Assembly (NCBI GenBank): GCA_013399855.1
Contig: VXAY01005595.1
Span: 415,054 to 479,053 of the forward strand
DNA length: 64,000 bases
From: Oxyruncus cristatus
Lineage: Eukaryota > Chordata > Aves > Passeriformes > Cotingidae
Reading direction: 5' to 3'
The position numbers and the translations under genes are program-made. The number at the start of each line of letters is the position of its first letter. Within the stretch, counting starts at the first letter, position 1. The notes under the pieces are model-generated. The model was not told where the DNA came from and made no database searches. It saw only the letters and a list, made by a program, of their open reading frames with translations. Shown here piece after piece: positions 1 through 15,000 of this stretch.

Positions 1-3000
1 TATAGCTTAGAATAAACAGAATTTTAAAATTATTCATTTTTTAAGAGTCTCAAGCAGCTTTTAATGTTTAAGTGTGAGTATCTGTAATAGCTGAGCTGCA
101 ATAAGACAATCTGTAGTAATGACATTAGTATCCTTGAAGTGATTTCCACTGATTTAACTAGATTGGATATGACTCATTTTATTTCATGCAGTTTGAACTG
201 GGTGTTTTTCTTGTGTGAGCAAGACCTCAGAATTTAGAGTACACCAGAATGCAGTCTCACTCAGCCCAGCACATTCAACATCACTTGTTTTCAAATGGCA
301 TCTTTTTTTTTCTCATAAGATGGGGCGGTGCTAAATAAGTGCCAAGTCACAACACAAAACCCGTGGATAAACCATCTTACAGTCTGGCAGAAATGAACCT
401 GGCAGTGTGATTCTAGTGGGAGAATCAGTGCAAAAGTCCTCTCTCTTCCTTTGTTTCTTGACAGACACACAGATTTTTCTCTGAAGTTTCATAGGAGTGA
501 AGCAGACTGTGCTCTGAGCTTAAGGCGTGGGTGTGCTCTCTCTAGGGCACTTTGCACCTGCGTTTTTTTGGAGCACAGGCTTCAAGTCCTTTCCAAACAC
601 ACCAGTTTCACTGATGCAGCAAGTTCCAACTGCAAATAGTAGAACTGTTGGAGAAAAGTGCAGCTCCCCGTCCTTTATTAAACAAGACATGTAACTACAG
701 AGTGTGTTAAAAGAAATCATAAACTACAAAGCTGGGCACTTGCTAAAGAGTGCTTGGGTTAAGCCTGTCTTTGGGCACCTCTTTTGTGCAGTCTGGGGGA
801 CTGTATGAACAGTTCAGATGCCTTAGATGCCTGACATTGAGTGGGATGAATAGAGGTCTAAAAGAGTTTCGGCTGATCACCTGATTTGCTGTGGCTGCTG
901 CAGTTAATAGTGCATAAAAATAACTGTAGCAAAGGCAGTCTAATGAATAGGCCAGTGTTTTAGGTTTATGCCAAAAGAAGAGCCACCACAATTTTCCCTG
1001 CACGCTGGCTCATTGCCTGAGGTCCAAGAGCTGGTGCTGTGTGAGCACTGGAGCAAGTTCTGTACTGTCAGGGCTAATTTCTGTGGGAGGAGAACAGAAC
1101 AGATAGTTCTGACTGAACAGGTACTTGAGCTGACTGAGAAGGGGAAGCAGAGATGTGCCATTCCCATTAGATTTTTGTTAGCAGATAAGTACTAGTACTT
1201 TATAGAAGTGCCTGTACTCACACCAGAACTTTATACAACGGTGATTGTTGTATGGATGGGGAATGACACCAAAAAGGCTTAAGCCCAGCTTATGAAAAGC
1301 TTGAGAAATTTCTCTAATCGAAAAAATACACTCAGCCCATAATGCAACCCTGTGATTTTCTCATATGCCATGCTGCCTTGCTATTTTGAGTGGAAAATGG
1401 TTTCAGGTCATAACTAAGAAGTGTACTTATACAAATAACCTGTTGTTTTGGTTTTTTTTTAATAATTCCTGTAGGGCTTAAATTGATTTAGCTCATCTGT
1501 GGTCTGGGCTGTAGTGCTATCATCTGCTTCTGCTAGGGCATCACTGAAAAGGTCATGCTATTAATTTCCTACGGTCACCAAGCATTTAGAGTGGATAGCT
1601 AATTTGAAAAGGTTATTTTAGCTATTTAGGCTTGGAAACTGGGTTTGGAAGTGCAGCTCATCCTTTGGCCTTCAAATGTTTTGTTGGACTGTTTCATGGA
1701 GTGTTATTATTCTCTAACTCCTATGTTTAGAAACTGCATATGAGAGCTTTCATTTCAGGATTAAACATGTGGAAAGTATGTATTTACCTATATACAAGAT
1801 CTTTGCAATTGTTTTGTTACATTTAAAAGGCATTGGGGCTCACTGGAATGTCTAAGTCTAAAGAGGCTTTTAATACATAAAGCCTAGTTTTCCTGTTATT
1901 GAAGGGTTTTAAATGTTATATAAAACACTGCCAGGCAATTATGTCCTAGATACTACCTACCCTGTTCTCTGCTTCCATGAACTACAAAGCTCAGCTGCTG
2001 GCTGCAAGGCATTATCTGGGCATGTTTGATGGGGAATTACCTGCCCTGGAAAGAAAATTAATAAAGACGTCTGCTTTCAACTCTTAAATTTTCTCCCTAG
2101 TTCTTTCTGTGATTAAAAAGCACATTAATATATGCAATCCTAACACCTAAAATTACACAGACTTTTTTCTTTTTTTTCTTTTTTTTGTCATGTCCAGGCC
2201 TTCAGTAACTCAAGCAACTCACAGGAGAGTTGTGGGAACCTTTGTATGATCTCTTCTACTCCTGATGAGCTGGACCACAGTCAATAGGCTGCGTAGAGCT
2301 CTGAAAACCCAGCCTGTTTCAAAGGGACCCTTTCAGCTGCAAGCCATTATGTCATCCCCTCTCAAGAGCTGCCCAGGCCTGCAGCTCTGTAAGAGCTCAG
2401 AGTGTTTGTCCTGGGGTGTTTGGACAGGCTCCAGAACTTGGCCACAGCTTGGGATGCAGGGTGAGTGGAACATGCACGGAGCAGCTGGAGGGGAGAACCA
2501 GGGGTGTGTGTCGGACTTACAAAAGAATCCTGCTTGGGAGGACTTGTCAGCAACACGGGAAAGGTGACAGGGTGCTATGAGAAAAAGTATTTATATGCCT
2601 TCCTTTAAGAATCTAAGAAGAGGTTTTTATGCAACCATTCTTTGTGGAATTGCGAGCAAATTCTCACAGGATGTTGTGTTCTCGTCTCCTGACTCGGAAT
2701 GTCTCCTGCAGTCATTTTTTTGAGGACTCACCACTGGAGTGTAAAGCTCGCCTGTAATAAGATCTGTGATGAAAAGCTGCTTCCTCCACTCTGTTCACTG
2801 TGGCATGGCTTTGCTAAACATCCATCTGTGTGTGATAAATTCTTTCCTAAATTGCACAATCTGCAGAGGCAAAGTTCAGTCTTTTTGACCCTTAAGTTTC
2901 TTTTCCCCTTTCTTGTGTCTCTTTGAGTAAAACTTTTTTTGATGAACACCCTTTATCATCTTCATTTTAACTGGTGAATTCTCCTTCATCTGCTATTGTT

Positions 3001-6000
3001 ACTTGGTATCATCCATAATAATTTTAGGGTTCAAAATACTGGCAAAATGTCTTTTTTTCTTTTGGACTAAAGGCATAGTTTACAAGAATGTGTATTTTTA
3101 GTATCCCTTTACAAGGAAGTTTCTCCACATCTATGGATGCAGTGTCCAGATTACCCTGTGGAATTTCTAAAGGGAAAGAAGGAGGAGGAAGGTTTTTGAC
3201 CACGGTTTCAGGAGAATGTCAGTGAGAGTTTAATAAACTGAGATTGAATGTCATTGATAAATGACTGAATTGCTACCATGTGTAAACCCACTTGTGACTG
3301 TGCTGCACCCCACTTCAAACTATTTATTTTCTATCCACTGGAGATTAATCACTGAGTTAATGTTCAGTTACATGTTAATCAAGAGGAAAGCAAGACTACA
3401 AATTAGCACCGAGATTAGATGTGGTCAAACGGCATTTTGAATTATTTAGAGGCAGCTGCAACCACTTTCATGGCCTGGGAGGGTAACATTCTGCACTACT
3501 GGTGATCTGGAATGCCTTCCTCTTTTACTTTTTTTTTGGTTATAAATATTATTTCATGGTCTTAAAGCAAATCTTGAACTTTGCTGTATTTAGTGTTGCT
3601 TTGAGAGAGGACTGAGGAGCTGTCACAGTAATTACCACGCAGGAGCTGCACAGTCATTTTTGCAAACAGGTTCTTTAACTCGCAACCTGTGAAAATCCTG
3701 TTGCCAGCAGGGATCCTTGAAAGTATCAATTCCCTTCTGAACACACATTTAATGGTTTGGAGAAACAACAGCACCTCGTGGAGCTTCAGGGAGGCCCTGC
3801 CTAATGGAAGTAAATGAGCGGTGCTGGGAGACAAAGCAGAACAAGGTCGTAGGGCCAGAGTCTGTCCCTCCCCTGGCTCTCCCACAGCGGACCCTGCAGC
3901 CAGCCAGGGCTGTATCCTGTGGGATGGAGCTCAGGAAGAGCTCCTGTGGTTCCAGAGATTGGGATGGCATGGGAACACAAGGCAGAGGAGGAAAGATGAC
4001 TGAAGGATCCAGAGCTGGTGAAAGGTCTTGTCAGGGGTAGGAATAATATCTCGTGGAGGGTTGAAACAACAAAGTGGAACTAAGTTCAACTTTTATGGCC
4101 ATGCTCCAATTATTAGTAGATGTCATAGACTTGTGTCTAATTAATGAAGGAGCTAAAGGGAAAGAGGGTGATGGTAGTTCTGCAATCCTGATGCAGATGG
4201 AAGGAAGAAAAAGATAACTGAGTTCACATATAGGTCGTATCATCTGGAAGTATTCTATGTGTAAAAGTTTAAAAATTAAAAAAAAAAAAAAGAAACAAGC
4301 ACAGGTGATTTGGAAGATAAAACTGTTTTGCAACAAGCCAGTAGATGTGGGGAGCTCCAAACTGCTCTTGCTGCTGGGGAAAAAAATAGATGCCACTCAA
4401 CTTGGAAAGGATGTAGAAATTGATTTCAAAAGTAATATGTGTAGTAAAGAAATAGTTGTAGGAATCCAATGAAATACTGCCTGTCCTAATAAATCTTTGC
4501 TGTCTACAGTTAGTATTTTGTTTGTCTTTTCTTTTGGAAGTTACATTTCCAATACAAAAATAATTCTTCAAGTTGATGTTTTAAAATGGAGTTTTGCCTT
4601 TTCTTGATGCCTTTTTTTTTTATTATTTTTTGTGAGCCAGAAAAACCTGGATCTTGGGTAAAGAAATCTCATTTTTCATGTAAGCAGAAGCATCAGTTCT
4701 AAGAAAATTCTTTGCCAGAAAGTGGAGCTGTGTTTAAAACAGGGCAAGGAGCTGTCAAGGAGCTGTGTGCCCTGCATGCAGCACTGCCATTGTTTGGCAA
4801 TTTATACAGAATAAAATAGGTAAGAGAATCTGCAGCCATGTACATCCAAAATCATTAGCAGTGATTTCTCTTCAACAGACACAAAAAATGTGTTTAAATT
4901 ATATTACTTAAAAAATGTAACATCTAACAGACTGAAGGTGTTGGGCTTTTTTTGTTTGGTTGTTTGGTTTTTTTTCTTTTGGGGAAGAAGATATAAAAAT
5001 GCTCAGTTAGGTTTCCCCCTCGGGCTGCAGGAGCATCTGTCCTTTTTGCAATCTTGCACAGAGTTAACAATATTTACTGCTGCCCAGACAAGGACTGGAC
5101 ACACCGGCTCCTCTGAGCTGTGTGACCTTTCAGCCTCACAGATCCCGTATGGCAGTCAGGGACACTGCATGTGTACTGGCACACAGGTTCCAATCTAATG
5201 AGAGGACAGTGGAGCCAGCATTCCAGCCTCTGGAGTTGAGCAGAGTTCACTTTCCATTGCAGCACAAGCAGCAGCAGCTTCCCAAGTGTTGAGCTTTCCG
5301 GCAGCAACGTGGTCTCTTGGCTTTTGCAGGGGCACAGCTCCTTCTGTTACTCATCCTCTGGTCTGGCATCCCAGTAACTAAACCTAGAGTACCAGCACGT
5401 TGCGGCAGGAACATGCTCTGACACATGCCGTGGAAGATAACAAATGGTGCACAGTCTGAGTAACAGCGGAGAAGAAATGAGCAGAACCACAGCAAACACC
5501 TCAAAAGGTATTTCCGAGCCTCTCTTTATTAACAGACGGTGCAGTCCTGTTTGATGGGAGCCCAGAGGGAATACAGAGGGACAGGAGAGTAGCAGGGTGC
5601 TATTTGCTTAGTAGAATCCTCAACCAGAATGTGCTAACATGTATCTTAGCATCCTTTGTACAGCCTCCCTTCCTCTGGGATATAAGCAAATGACTTACTA
5701 CCCCTCCATTTCCCTTGTATAGAAGACAGACACGTATTGTGAGGAACGAGACCCCAGATACCTTACTGACTTGAGGAATGGGGATTAGCAGGGGTGCGAA
5801 GTGTACCTTTACCATTTCGAGTACAGGTGTTTAAGTACCTCTTATCTGCTTCTCCAACTGCATGCCAGTTGCCTATGGGCAATTCTTCTAAACTGAGGAA
5901 AATCCTGCCATGGATTGTGCTGCTACATTCTTGTGAAGGCTGAAGCCACCTGGGGGTCTCCCAGGAGGTTCATTCATGCAGGGCAGCAGCCCCAGAGAGG

Positions 6001-9000
6001 CACCAGGGAGATCCTGCCGTGGGGAGCCTCATGTACTGCCCAGCTTTAGCAGCATGGTAAGGGTCAGGAGGTACATTGGTGCTCATAGAAATACAGCTCT
6101 GACAGATAAGAAGAGCAGAGAGGTTCTCCTCTCCCTCAAGTACCATGTTTTCTCATGCTTTCTCTGGGATCTTTCACCCACTTCTTTTAGTGCTGGTCTT
6201 GTAATTCTGTTGTGCAGTTCAGCAGTTTTCTGGGGGTTTAGCTTCCAGCAGCACCCTGGCCTTTCACTTAAAAGGACATCTAATGCTGTGTTGCAAATAA
6301 ATGAATGAAAAAAGACCTAAAAGCTGATGCTCAGGTCCTTCAGGTGTGAAGTGCTGCAGCTCTATCTTTTTGCACTATCGTATTTCTCAGATCCCAATTT
6401 TATCTAATTCAAGTGGTAAAAGATGGTGTTATGATTTCTAGTTGTTACCTGGGAACGTATTTGCATTATCCTGAAAATACAGAGCAGCTTTAAGTAGCAT
6501 ATCCTGCAGCTTCCAAGGAATCATTTGTATTTCCCAGTTTGCTTTTGCACAGCTGCTGAAAAAGCAGAATTGCAACTGCAGTGTTGTCAGTCCTGGCAGG
6601 GTTGTTATCACCCATCCAGCTTTCCCTGGATAATTGTGAATTCAATGCAGCTCTTGCTGAAGAAAGAGTTTTTTGACTTGCACTGAGATTTCATGAGAGC
6701 TTCAGATAACCACAGCTAAAAGCATCCAGTGTGCTTGTACTGAAGCAAAGACAAGCAGGTTTCATTCTTTCTTTTCAGGTCAGTGACCCCCAGAATAATA
6801 ATGTATGGTTGAACACACAGCCTCAATTCCAGAAGGATGATACTGCAGTTTAAATGCTTAACAGTACAGCACTACAAATTCTAGCCTCCACACAGGGCTG
6901 TTGTTACCCAATTAAAAAAGTCCAGCAGCAGCACGATAACACAGCAGTGTCTATTAATGTGTAAATTCAGTCCCTCCAACAAACACAAAACTGATCAGTG
7001 CTTCAAAAAAAAAAAAGGAGAAATGTTTGAATCTATGTGATATCTCATATCTGCATCTGTTTTCTACCCATAGTGAGGGGGGAAGTAAATGATGCCAGGT
7101 GAATAGATTCTTCATGATCTGTGCCAGCTGTCTCCTGCTCTACATCGTCGCTCCCTTCTGACACTCTAATCCTGTAAAACTCAGAATGTGGTGGAACTCA
7201 GCGTGGTGGGCAACTCAAAATCTGCCTCAATCTTATTTGGGAAATTAGTAAGAGGGTTTGGAGGAAATTTATACCTGTTATTAAATCACAAAATCAGATA
7301 CTTTTTTTCCGCTGTGATTTTTAAACTGAGACTTGCGGCGTTGCAAGCTGACTGCTCCCTGTGACAGTTTCAATATGCTGTCAGGGCTTCTAAAATCAAA
7401 ATCTGGTGGGGAGAGGAAAGTAGTATTTCATAATATCTATCTTTTCTGTCCTCTATTCTTGGCCTAGAATACAGTAGCTGACCAGCAGAGGGGTGTTGCA
7501 CCACCAGCTGGAGTTGCATGTGGTTTCCTGGAACACTGGAATCAGCCTGTCCCTTTGAGCATTTCTAGAGAGTTGAGTCCAAAACCTCCTGACATCTGTG
7601 GCTTCAGGAATGTCTGTAACTGAGCTGTGTGTGTAAAAAGTATCTGGAGATTCTTTATGATAATCCCCAAGGAATAAATCTTGTGCGATTTCTGAAATAA
7701 TAATTCCAAACATACTGAGTTCTTGCACTCAGGTTATCAAATCAGAAAAAAACCCAAAAGCCTAAACCTGTGGCAACAATAAGGCCTGGCAGATCTGCTA
7801 CAGGTAGAAACAAATCTCTGATCCCAGTCTGGTGTAGAGCTCTTTCTTCAGGGAAGGCACGAGGTGTAGTGGTAAGGAAACACAATTCCCACTGATTTAG
7901 TTTAAAAGACACTTCATTAATTTTCATTTTTCTCCGCAATAACTAATACACTCACATTAAATGGGACTCTTTCCATTACCTCCAAGAACAACAAACAATT
8001 CAGTCTGTAATAAAGGCTGACCTAAACCCACACTTTTATACAGCACTGCAAGAGATGTTCTGAGGGAACAGGCTTGCACTGTATAGGCACAGTACAGGTA
8101 GCATGTTGATACTGCCAGTAACTTCATGGAGCAGCATAACTTCAAATGAGATGGAATGCCAAAGGGAATTTTGTGTGCCTGAGTAAAGGATTTTCCCGAT
8201 GGGCGTTTCCATTGCACACTGTGGAAATCTGTGCTTGAAATGAAGAGGAGGCATTACATGGATGTGCAGCTCCCACTTTAGTGCTGGAATAATTAATGCA
8301 GATTATATTTTTTATATATGTCTGTGTGTGATACAAAGTGTTTGGGAACATTGGAGGTAGGGTGAGTTTTTGGGGTTTTATTATTTTTAATGAACAATTT
8401 GCATAAGTTCTCTCTCTGCACCTGGGTGATTTTTAAATTGGTCTTTTTCCCTTCTGTTTTTTTTTTCTTTTTTTATGAAACAGTAATAGATAATGGACTG
8501 TCTCCTTCCATCTGCTCAGAACACAATCCCATAGTAATCATCTGCAACAGAAGAAATTCCATATTCTGTTCTTATTGATTCACCTCATCTTGCAGCTGTG
8601 GACTTGGCTTTCCCAGGTAATTTGCTGGAGGTCACCTTTGTGGGCTCTGAGTAAGGGCAATTAATCTTATTTTGTCAGTGGAATTACTTGCTCTGTTACA
8701 GAGCAATTCAGTAAAGGAATAGGAATCTAATCTTGGATATTCTGACTGCCAATGTTTAATTCTATCGGCTGTCCCCTCATGTAGCTTTCTTATTTTCAAG
8801 TACTTGGGGGGTTTCAGATATTTTCTCCAAGCCTGTAAGCAGACCTGGTGTGTGTCTAAGACAACTTACTACTGTAATAAAGCCCAGGGGTGCAAAGTGG
8901 GAGTTGGGGGAGTGATGGTTGTGAGCAGTGTTATTGCTTCACTCTCACAATGAGCCCTAACCATGTGTAAAATGAAATTTAGCCCCAATTTCCACAGTCT

Positions 9001-12000
9001 CTTTGGTTTAAATGTCAAAAAGAGTGCATTTAGTGTGTATCTGTTTCTCTTATTGCACTGCTGGGCACTTTCTCAAGTTCTGTAGAGCTGTTAACCTTAA
9101 AACAATTTTCTTCCAAGTGTCATTTCTGCTTCACACCCACTACAAGCCGGTTCACAGCTCAGAGTGCTGCCTGTTCACTAGTCCATCGTAGCTCCCTGTG
9201 CTGAGGTGAGAGATGCCCTTGTTCGCATTACTTGAAACCTCTTCCTTCCACTCTCAGCAGTCTTCTCACCCAGCTCATTTCTTCTCACAGCTTCAGCTGC
9301 AGCAGCTGGAGGGAGCAGCGCTGACACAGAGCAACCCTCGCCCTGCAGCACACGGGCCATTCTTTGCTCTTCTCTGTGAAAGGGCCAAGAGTGAACAGAA
9401 ATGGGATGTCAGCGCCAGAAAGGGCCCTTGTCTTGTGGGAGCAGTGTTGTGTATATATCCCACCTGCCGTATTTGCTGCACTGATAATTCTGTGGGGTTT
9501 AGCCACTTCACGTTCTTATTGCTGCGAGTATCTCACGAGAGACTCCTCCAACCCCTGGGTGGCCTCTGAGACTTCTATTAGGGTTGCCCATTGTAGCAGG
9601 AATTTCTCAATTCCCTCGGAAGTTTGTCTATAGCACAGAAAGCAAATACATTTCAGCTTTCTGAAGAGCCACCAATGATACCTGATTAGGGCAGCTTTTG
9701 CTGGGAAGCAGCTGGGCAGGAAAACCTGTCCAACGGCCTTTGTTTAGGCTAATTCCAGTTTGCAGTGACAACAGTGTCAATCTGAAGGGGGAGGGGGAAA
9801 TGAACATTGTGAGACTTTATTTTTCATCTGAACAGACCTGTGAGGGCTCTAAGATTTGGATGCTTTTTTGGTTACCAGGTATGTGGGGATAAATTCTTAT
9901 AGACCCTTACAAATTTCATCATCCTATGGAGCACTGTCATCTTCATTCTGAGTTTTTTGGGTTTGGTCCATCCTTTCAGAACCCTCAGCTCTTTCCCTTC
10001 CCACTAGTGCCTGCTTCTTCCAGGCACTAATCTAGAGACTGGTAAAAACCAGATGTTTGGTAAGGTTATAATCTTGCTCCCTGCAGTGCCTGTTCCTCTT
10101 GTGTAGGACTCTGTTACAGCCACCTGAAACCTCACAGAGAACAACTCGTTCCCCTGGATGACAGGCGTTTTCTGTTTTCCACGTGAAATCTTTGCTCACC
10201 TCTGAGACAAGCAGATTTTTAGATCAAGAAAAGAATACAGACAGGTTTTCTTCTGTGCTTGCCTAGAAGGATAAGGAAGTTAAGAAGGACAATTACAAGG
10301 AAGGGGTTTTATTGTCCCACAGGTGTTACAAAGCACTTTGCTGTCAGTCCCTTCTGGGTACAGTGCATGCCATCTTGTGGACAAGTCACGTTACGTCTGA
10401 GTCCTTGAGACAAATATTTAAAGACCATGATATTTTTCTGTGTTAGTTATTTGCACCTCAATGCAAACAATGTTTCCTCTTGGGTGATTATTTTTCAGTT
10501 GAAGTTACTTGAGTTTCCTGGGTTGTGAATCACTTCTTACCAGCTGTAAAACAACCAAATGTAAAATTCTTTGCAGTTTTCTTCTTAATTAAGTTTAAAT
10601 CATTGTTCTTCTGGGAACAAATCAATCCTGAGAAGCATCTGTCACTGCAGCATAATTGCTACGTGCCAACAATGAGAGGAAAGTAATTTTAGAGATTCTC
10701 CTGCTTCAAGAACGAAAGCAAAAATATTCTTTTTATTAAAGACATCAGCAACTGGTACAAACACTTTTATTTGAAATTAAGACATCTATGCTCTTTATTG
10801 ACCTATACTAGTTTGATTATTTCCTCGTAGAATGCAACTGACAACTCTTTAGACTCTCTTTAGTGACTGAAAAGTCCTTTACAAATGCAATAAGGATTCA
10901 TTTAGAGCCTTCAAAAGGAAGGCTCTAAAATCCCAAATATTTGTCAAACTATTATGCTTGCTGAATGAGATCATTTCCGTTTTGTAAAAGTCCTTTAGAG
11001 ATAGCCCACTGCCTGTTCTTCTAAAATTTAAAATAAAGCAATCTTATGGTAAATGTTTCCAGGAATGAGTACATAAAAAGTAAAACAAATGGTGAAGTTT
11101 TTGCTTGAAAATACAATTCTAACGTGAAAAAGCTTCAAAGAAGCTGATCTGACTTAAAACCTAATTTGAACTGGATTTTCTGTTTTAAAAAAGAGACTAA
11201 TTTAAATTTGATTTAATTAATAAAGATTAATGAACAAATAAAGTATTGTCACTCACGTGCTGATTAAAGAAATATTAAGGTTCATTGTACCTATAGCTCT
11301 GTCTGGCCTACAGCTTTGGGGTAAACGTTCCTAATTGCTCATGTGGAGATCCTGGAAAGGTGGCTGATTACCCAGCTTTCCCACCATCCATGAACAACAG
11401 AATTAGTGCCACAGGGTTGGAAACAGCTTTTGGTAACAGATTTGTCAGACAACTCTGACGACCTGAAAGGTCTCAAGGAAATGGCAAAGCAGCTGGGTCA
11501 GACACACAACTGTGGGTAACAAAAGCCGGTAAGAGAACTCATGACTTACTAAACAAACACCTGGGGCCAAACCCAAGTGTTGCAAGCATTTGAAGATACT
11601 AAAATAGCCAACTCTAATGACAATTAATGAGGTTGTGCACAACGTCGTAATCATGAGGAACTGTGTTTGCTGACCAACGCTGAAAAGTTATGTACAAGCT
11701 GGACTACACTGAGCCATGAATTTGCAGAGAAGCAGTTTATTTTTAGTTATTGTAGACTCTGTTGTGGTTGTGTCACAGAACACATGATTTTGCTGCAGGG
11801 CAAATTCAGGAGGAGCTGTGCATACAATCAAGACTTGCAGAATCTGTGCGTACAGCAGATGAGCCAGCTCTCACAATCCCACCTGAGGGTTTCTTTTTTA
11901 CTGATCTTTGTAAGCATGTTCAATTGTTTACTGCTTGCTTTGCTTATCACAAAGGATTAGTCTGAAAAGACAAAAGTTTCATTTCAACTAAGGAGTGCCC

Positions 12001-15000
12001 GAAACATTTGGCATCCAGTTTAACAAGCCACTCGAGGCTGCAAGCAGATTTGGAGAAGTGCTTTCTTAACGTGTAGCAATGGATGATGATGTTGCATTTC
12101 ACCATCATTAGTCATCATGATGAGTGGGTATTAATCCTCACATTGCTGTTGCTGTTGTAGCTCTGTAGCTATGACACTGCTGCTGATTTTGTCCCCAGAT
12201 GATAAGCTCCCTGGCTGGCTGCTTCCTACAGACAGCCAATATCAAGTGACAAGATATGGTACGTAATGTCTGAGTTTCTGGAACAGGAACCGGCCCCTTC
12301 TGAGCTGAAACTCTTGACATTTAATTTGTATGAGGACTTGAGAGATTCACTGAAATGTCTTCAATGAAGGCAGTCCTGCCAGAGGTGGGGAACTGAAATG
12401 CTAAACACCACAGCAAAGCTATTCTTCAATCATGATCTAAGTTAAAAGAACTAGAGATTATAAAGCAATACAGAATTCAGTATCAATAACTTTGCAATTA
12501 CCATAACTGCTGCAAGCATTACTACTGCTAAGTTCAAATGTTTGTTGCATAAAGTGAGAGGAGCACAAGAAAATAAATGCTTATTGGCATCCAGCTTTGC
12601 ATATAATGTGTGTGAGTGGTGCTAGGAACAGACTTTCAGAGAAGTGGGTATTTGAGGCCCTAAGGAAAGCCTCATCAGTTAACTATTAATTTTTAGTAAC
12701 ATGATCTTAATCTCTATAGATATTTCTTGTTTCTTGCCTATATCCCAACTTAGGTTGCAATAATTCTGGTGCCCAGATAACAGCTGTGTGAATATTATAT
12801 CAGAATTATGCACAAGAAATTACTGCATCATTCCTTGCTCGCTTTAGATCCGCAGAGTTGGATCAAAGCAGTTCATTAAAATACGTCTGGTGCTGCCTTG
12901 AGCAAAATAGCAGGAAGTTTGAACGTCAGATCAGTGATTTCAGGGGTCAGATACAACAAGAGCTGGCAAGGCTGATTTACAGCCAAGACTATGCCACAGC
13001 TTGGCCAAGCAGCAGGTCTGGCATTCTGCTGCACAAGGGGCAACAAGATGGGATTTTTGCACCTCTCCATTCAGCAATGGCATCAGAGCAGTGGAAATCA
13101 TGCTTCAGTTCTGTCTACAGGAAAAATAATCTGGCAGCTTTATTTTTAAAATCACATCCTTCCTGTACCCCATCAAGGGAGTAGGAAGATGAATTCGAAG
13201 GGTAAATGGTTGGAGAATCATAATTTTTCCTCTCTGTTTTCTCATGGCATTAATAGATAATCCATCAAATAATGGATGACTTAATCAGGACAGATCTGCT
13301 GTTTTTAAATGTGAAGCTTTTCTATCATTTCTTTCTGGTTGTTCACGCTAGGAGAACCATTACTGGCAGTGAATGGTTATTCTCCTTGTAATTCTTTACA
13401 TGAAGTGCCAAATGTTCTGGGAAAAAGAAATCTATCATTACCTTTTTTTGACACCACACTGCTGCCTTGCTCTCTAGGGGAGATGATATGATTTACAGAT
13501 TTAAATATTTTGCTGTAGTGTGAAGCTGCTTTGCAGTCTGGCAGCTGTTATTAGCTGTTATGATGATCAAATAACACTATGGGAGCTGGTAATTAAGAAG
13601 GAAGCAATACTAGGAGAACAGTAAAGCACTGATATTTAGGTTTGGATTAATTTAGCAATTCTGTCAACCAATTGCAACCCTGGGGAATGATTTGCAGTTT
13701 TAGACTAGATATGCTACTTCTGTTTCACATGATAAATACATTAATATTCCAGTCTTCCACAAGCATGTCACCCCTCATACAACCAACCTGCAGATGAAAT
13801 AAAGAGGTCTCTTTTTCCTGAGTGCTCGTGCTAAGCAAGGCTCGTACAGCGAGGAGGGTGCACACTAGGGATGGGAGATGTTTAGTAGCGGGAGGAGCTG
13901 TTGTGATACCTTAAGCTAAGAGCTGGCCTCCCTGGGAAGGGGACAGTCTGTGACCCTGCTCTGTGGAGGCAGGGAAGGACACCTTGTGTATCTGCTGGCA
14001 CACGGACAGCCTCTCAGGGAAGGAGTTCCCTACCTGCCAAGGCAGTAAATGGGCAGCTGCAGTTCAACAGAGAGAACAGCAGCAGCCGGGAAACCTCAGC
14101 CCCACCAGAGAGCACCAGGCACAAGTGTCTGAGTGGCTGGAGGGGTGAAGACACTGGAAGAAAATGGGAACTGAGAAAGAAGAGGATTTTATGTAAGATA
14201 ACGTGTCTGAGAGCTGACTTGAAGTCATCATTTCTCTATTATGAGGGGGTTTTTGCTGGTTTGCTTTCCCCTACCAGTTCCATATTGGTGTGGAGCAATA
14301 GTTTTGTTTTGATACATAAGCCTAAGCCATGATGCTGTCAGTCATGGGGCATTTATCTTCACAAAGTAGTTTCTAACAGGGAGGGTGTATTTGTAGTCTC
14401 TCTAACATCTCTCCTTTTTTCTCCCCGTCCCTGCTGTCATACACAGGATTTATCTGGGGATAATTACAGTTGAAGATATTAGCTCCCAAATGAACATTGC
14501 AAAGCCTCTATCACAGCTTTTTTTGTTTTTTTTAAGCCAAGTGTTTGGGAACCTGCATTCAAGGTAACCCACTTCCTGGTAGCTTTGACCCCAGGCTCTG
14601 CTCTTGTTCACACAATCAAACTGCACCATACTTTCCCATGACTTTGGCACCTCTAACATCAGACTGTTTGACAACTGCACGTGTCAGTATATTTCTTTAT
14701 ACTGAACAGAGCTGGTGCTCACCCAAGCAGAAACAATACAGCAGTGTAACCTAGGCCTGCGTCTGCAAACTGTTGATTTTTGGGATGTTAGCTCTGAAGT
14801 ATTTTGTGATCAGGAGTTCTGCAGCAACAGTACATGAGAGGGCGTATATTATGGCTATGCTTATCTTTAATTATTGCAGATGCTTTTATGTGCACTCAAA
14901 AGTACTGTCTGACAGGACAATCAAAGTGCTGAAACTACTGTAGAGTGGGTCTGGAAGCTGACAAAACACTTAAACCCTGAGCTCAACAAAACCTTGGAGC

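Noticed and set aside
4031..4396. A 121-codon minus-strand frame with a phenylalanine run
   Set aside because: The F-run is a poly-A tract read in reverse; there is no splice or domain support.
12060..12125. CAT/ATG-rich patch with short palindromes (CATCATGATG)
   Set aside because: Simple trinucleotide bias with short chance palindromes; no clear repeat unit or function.
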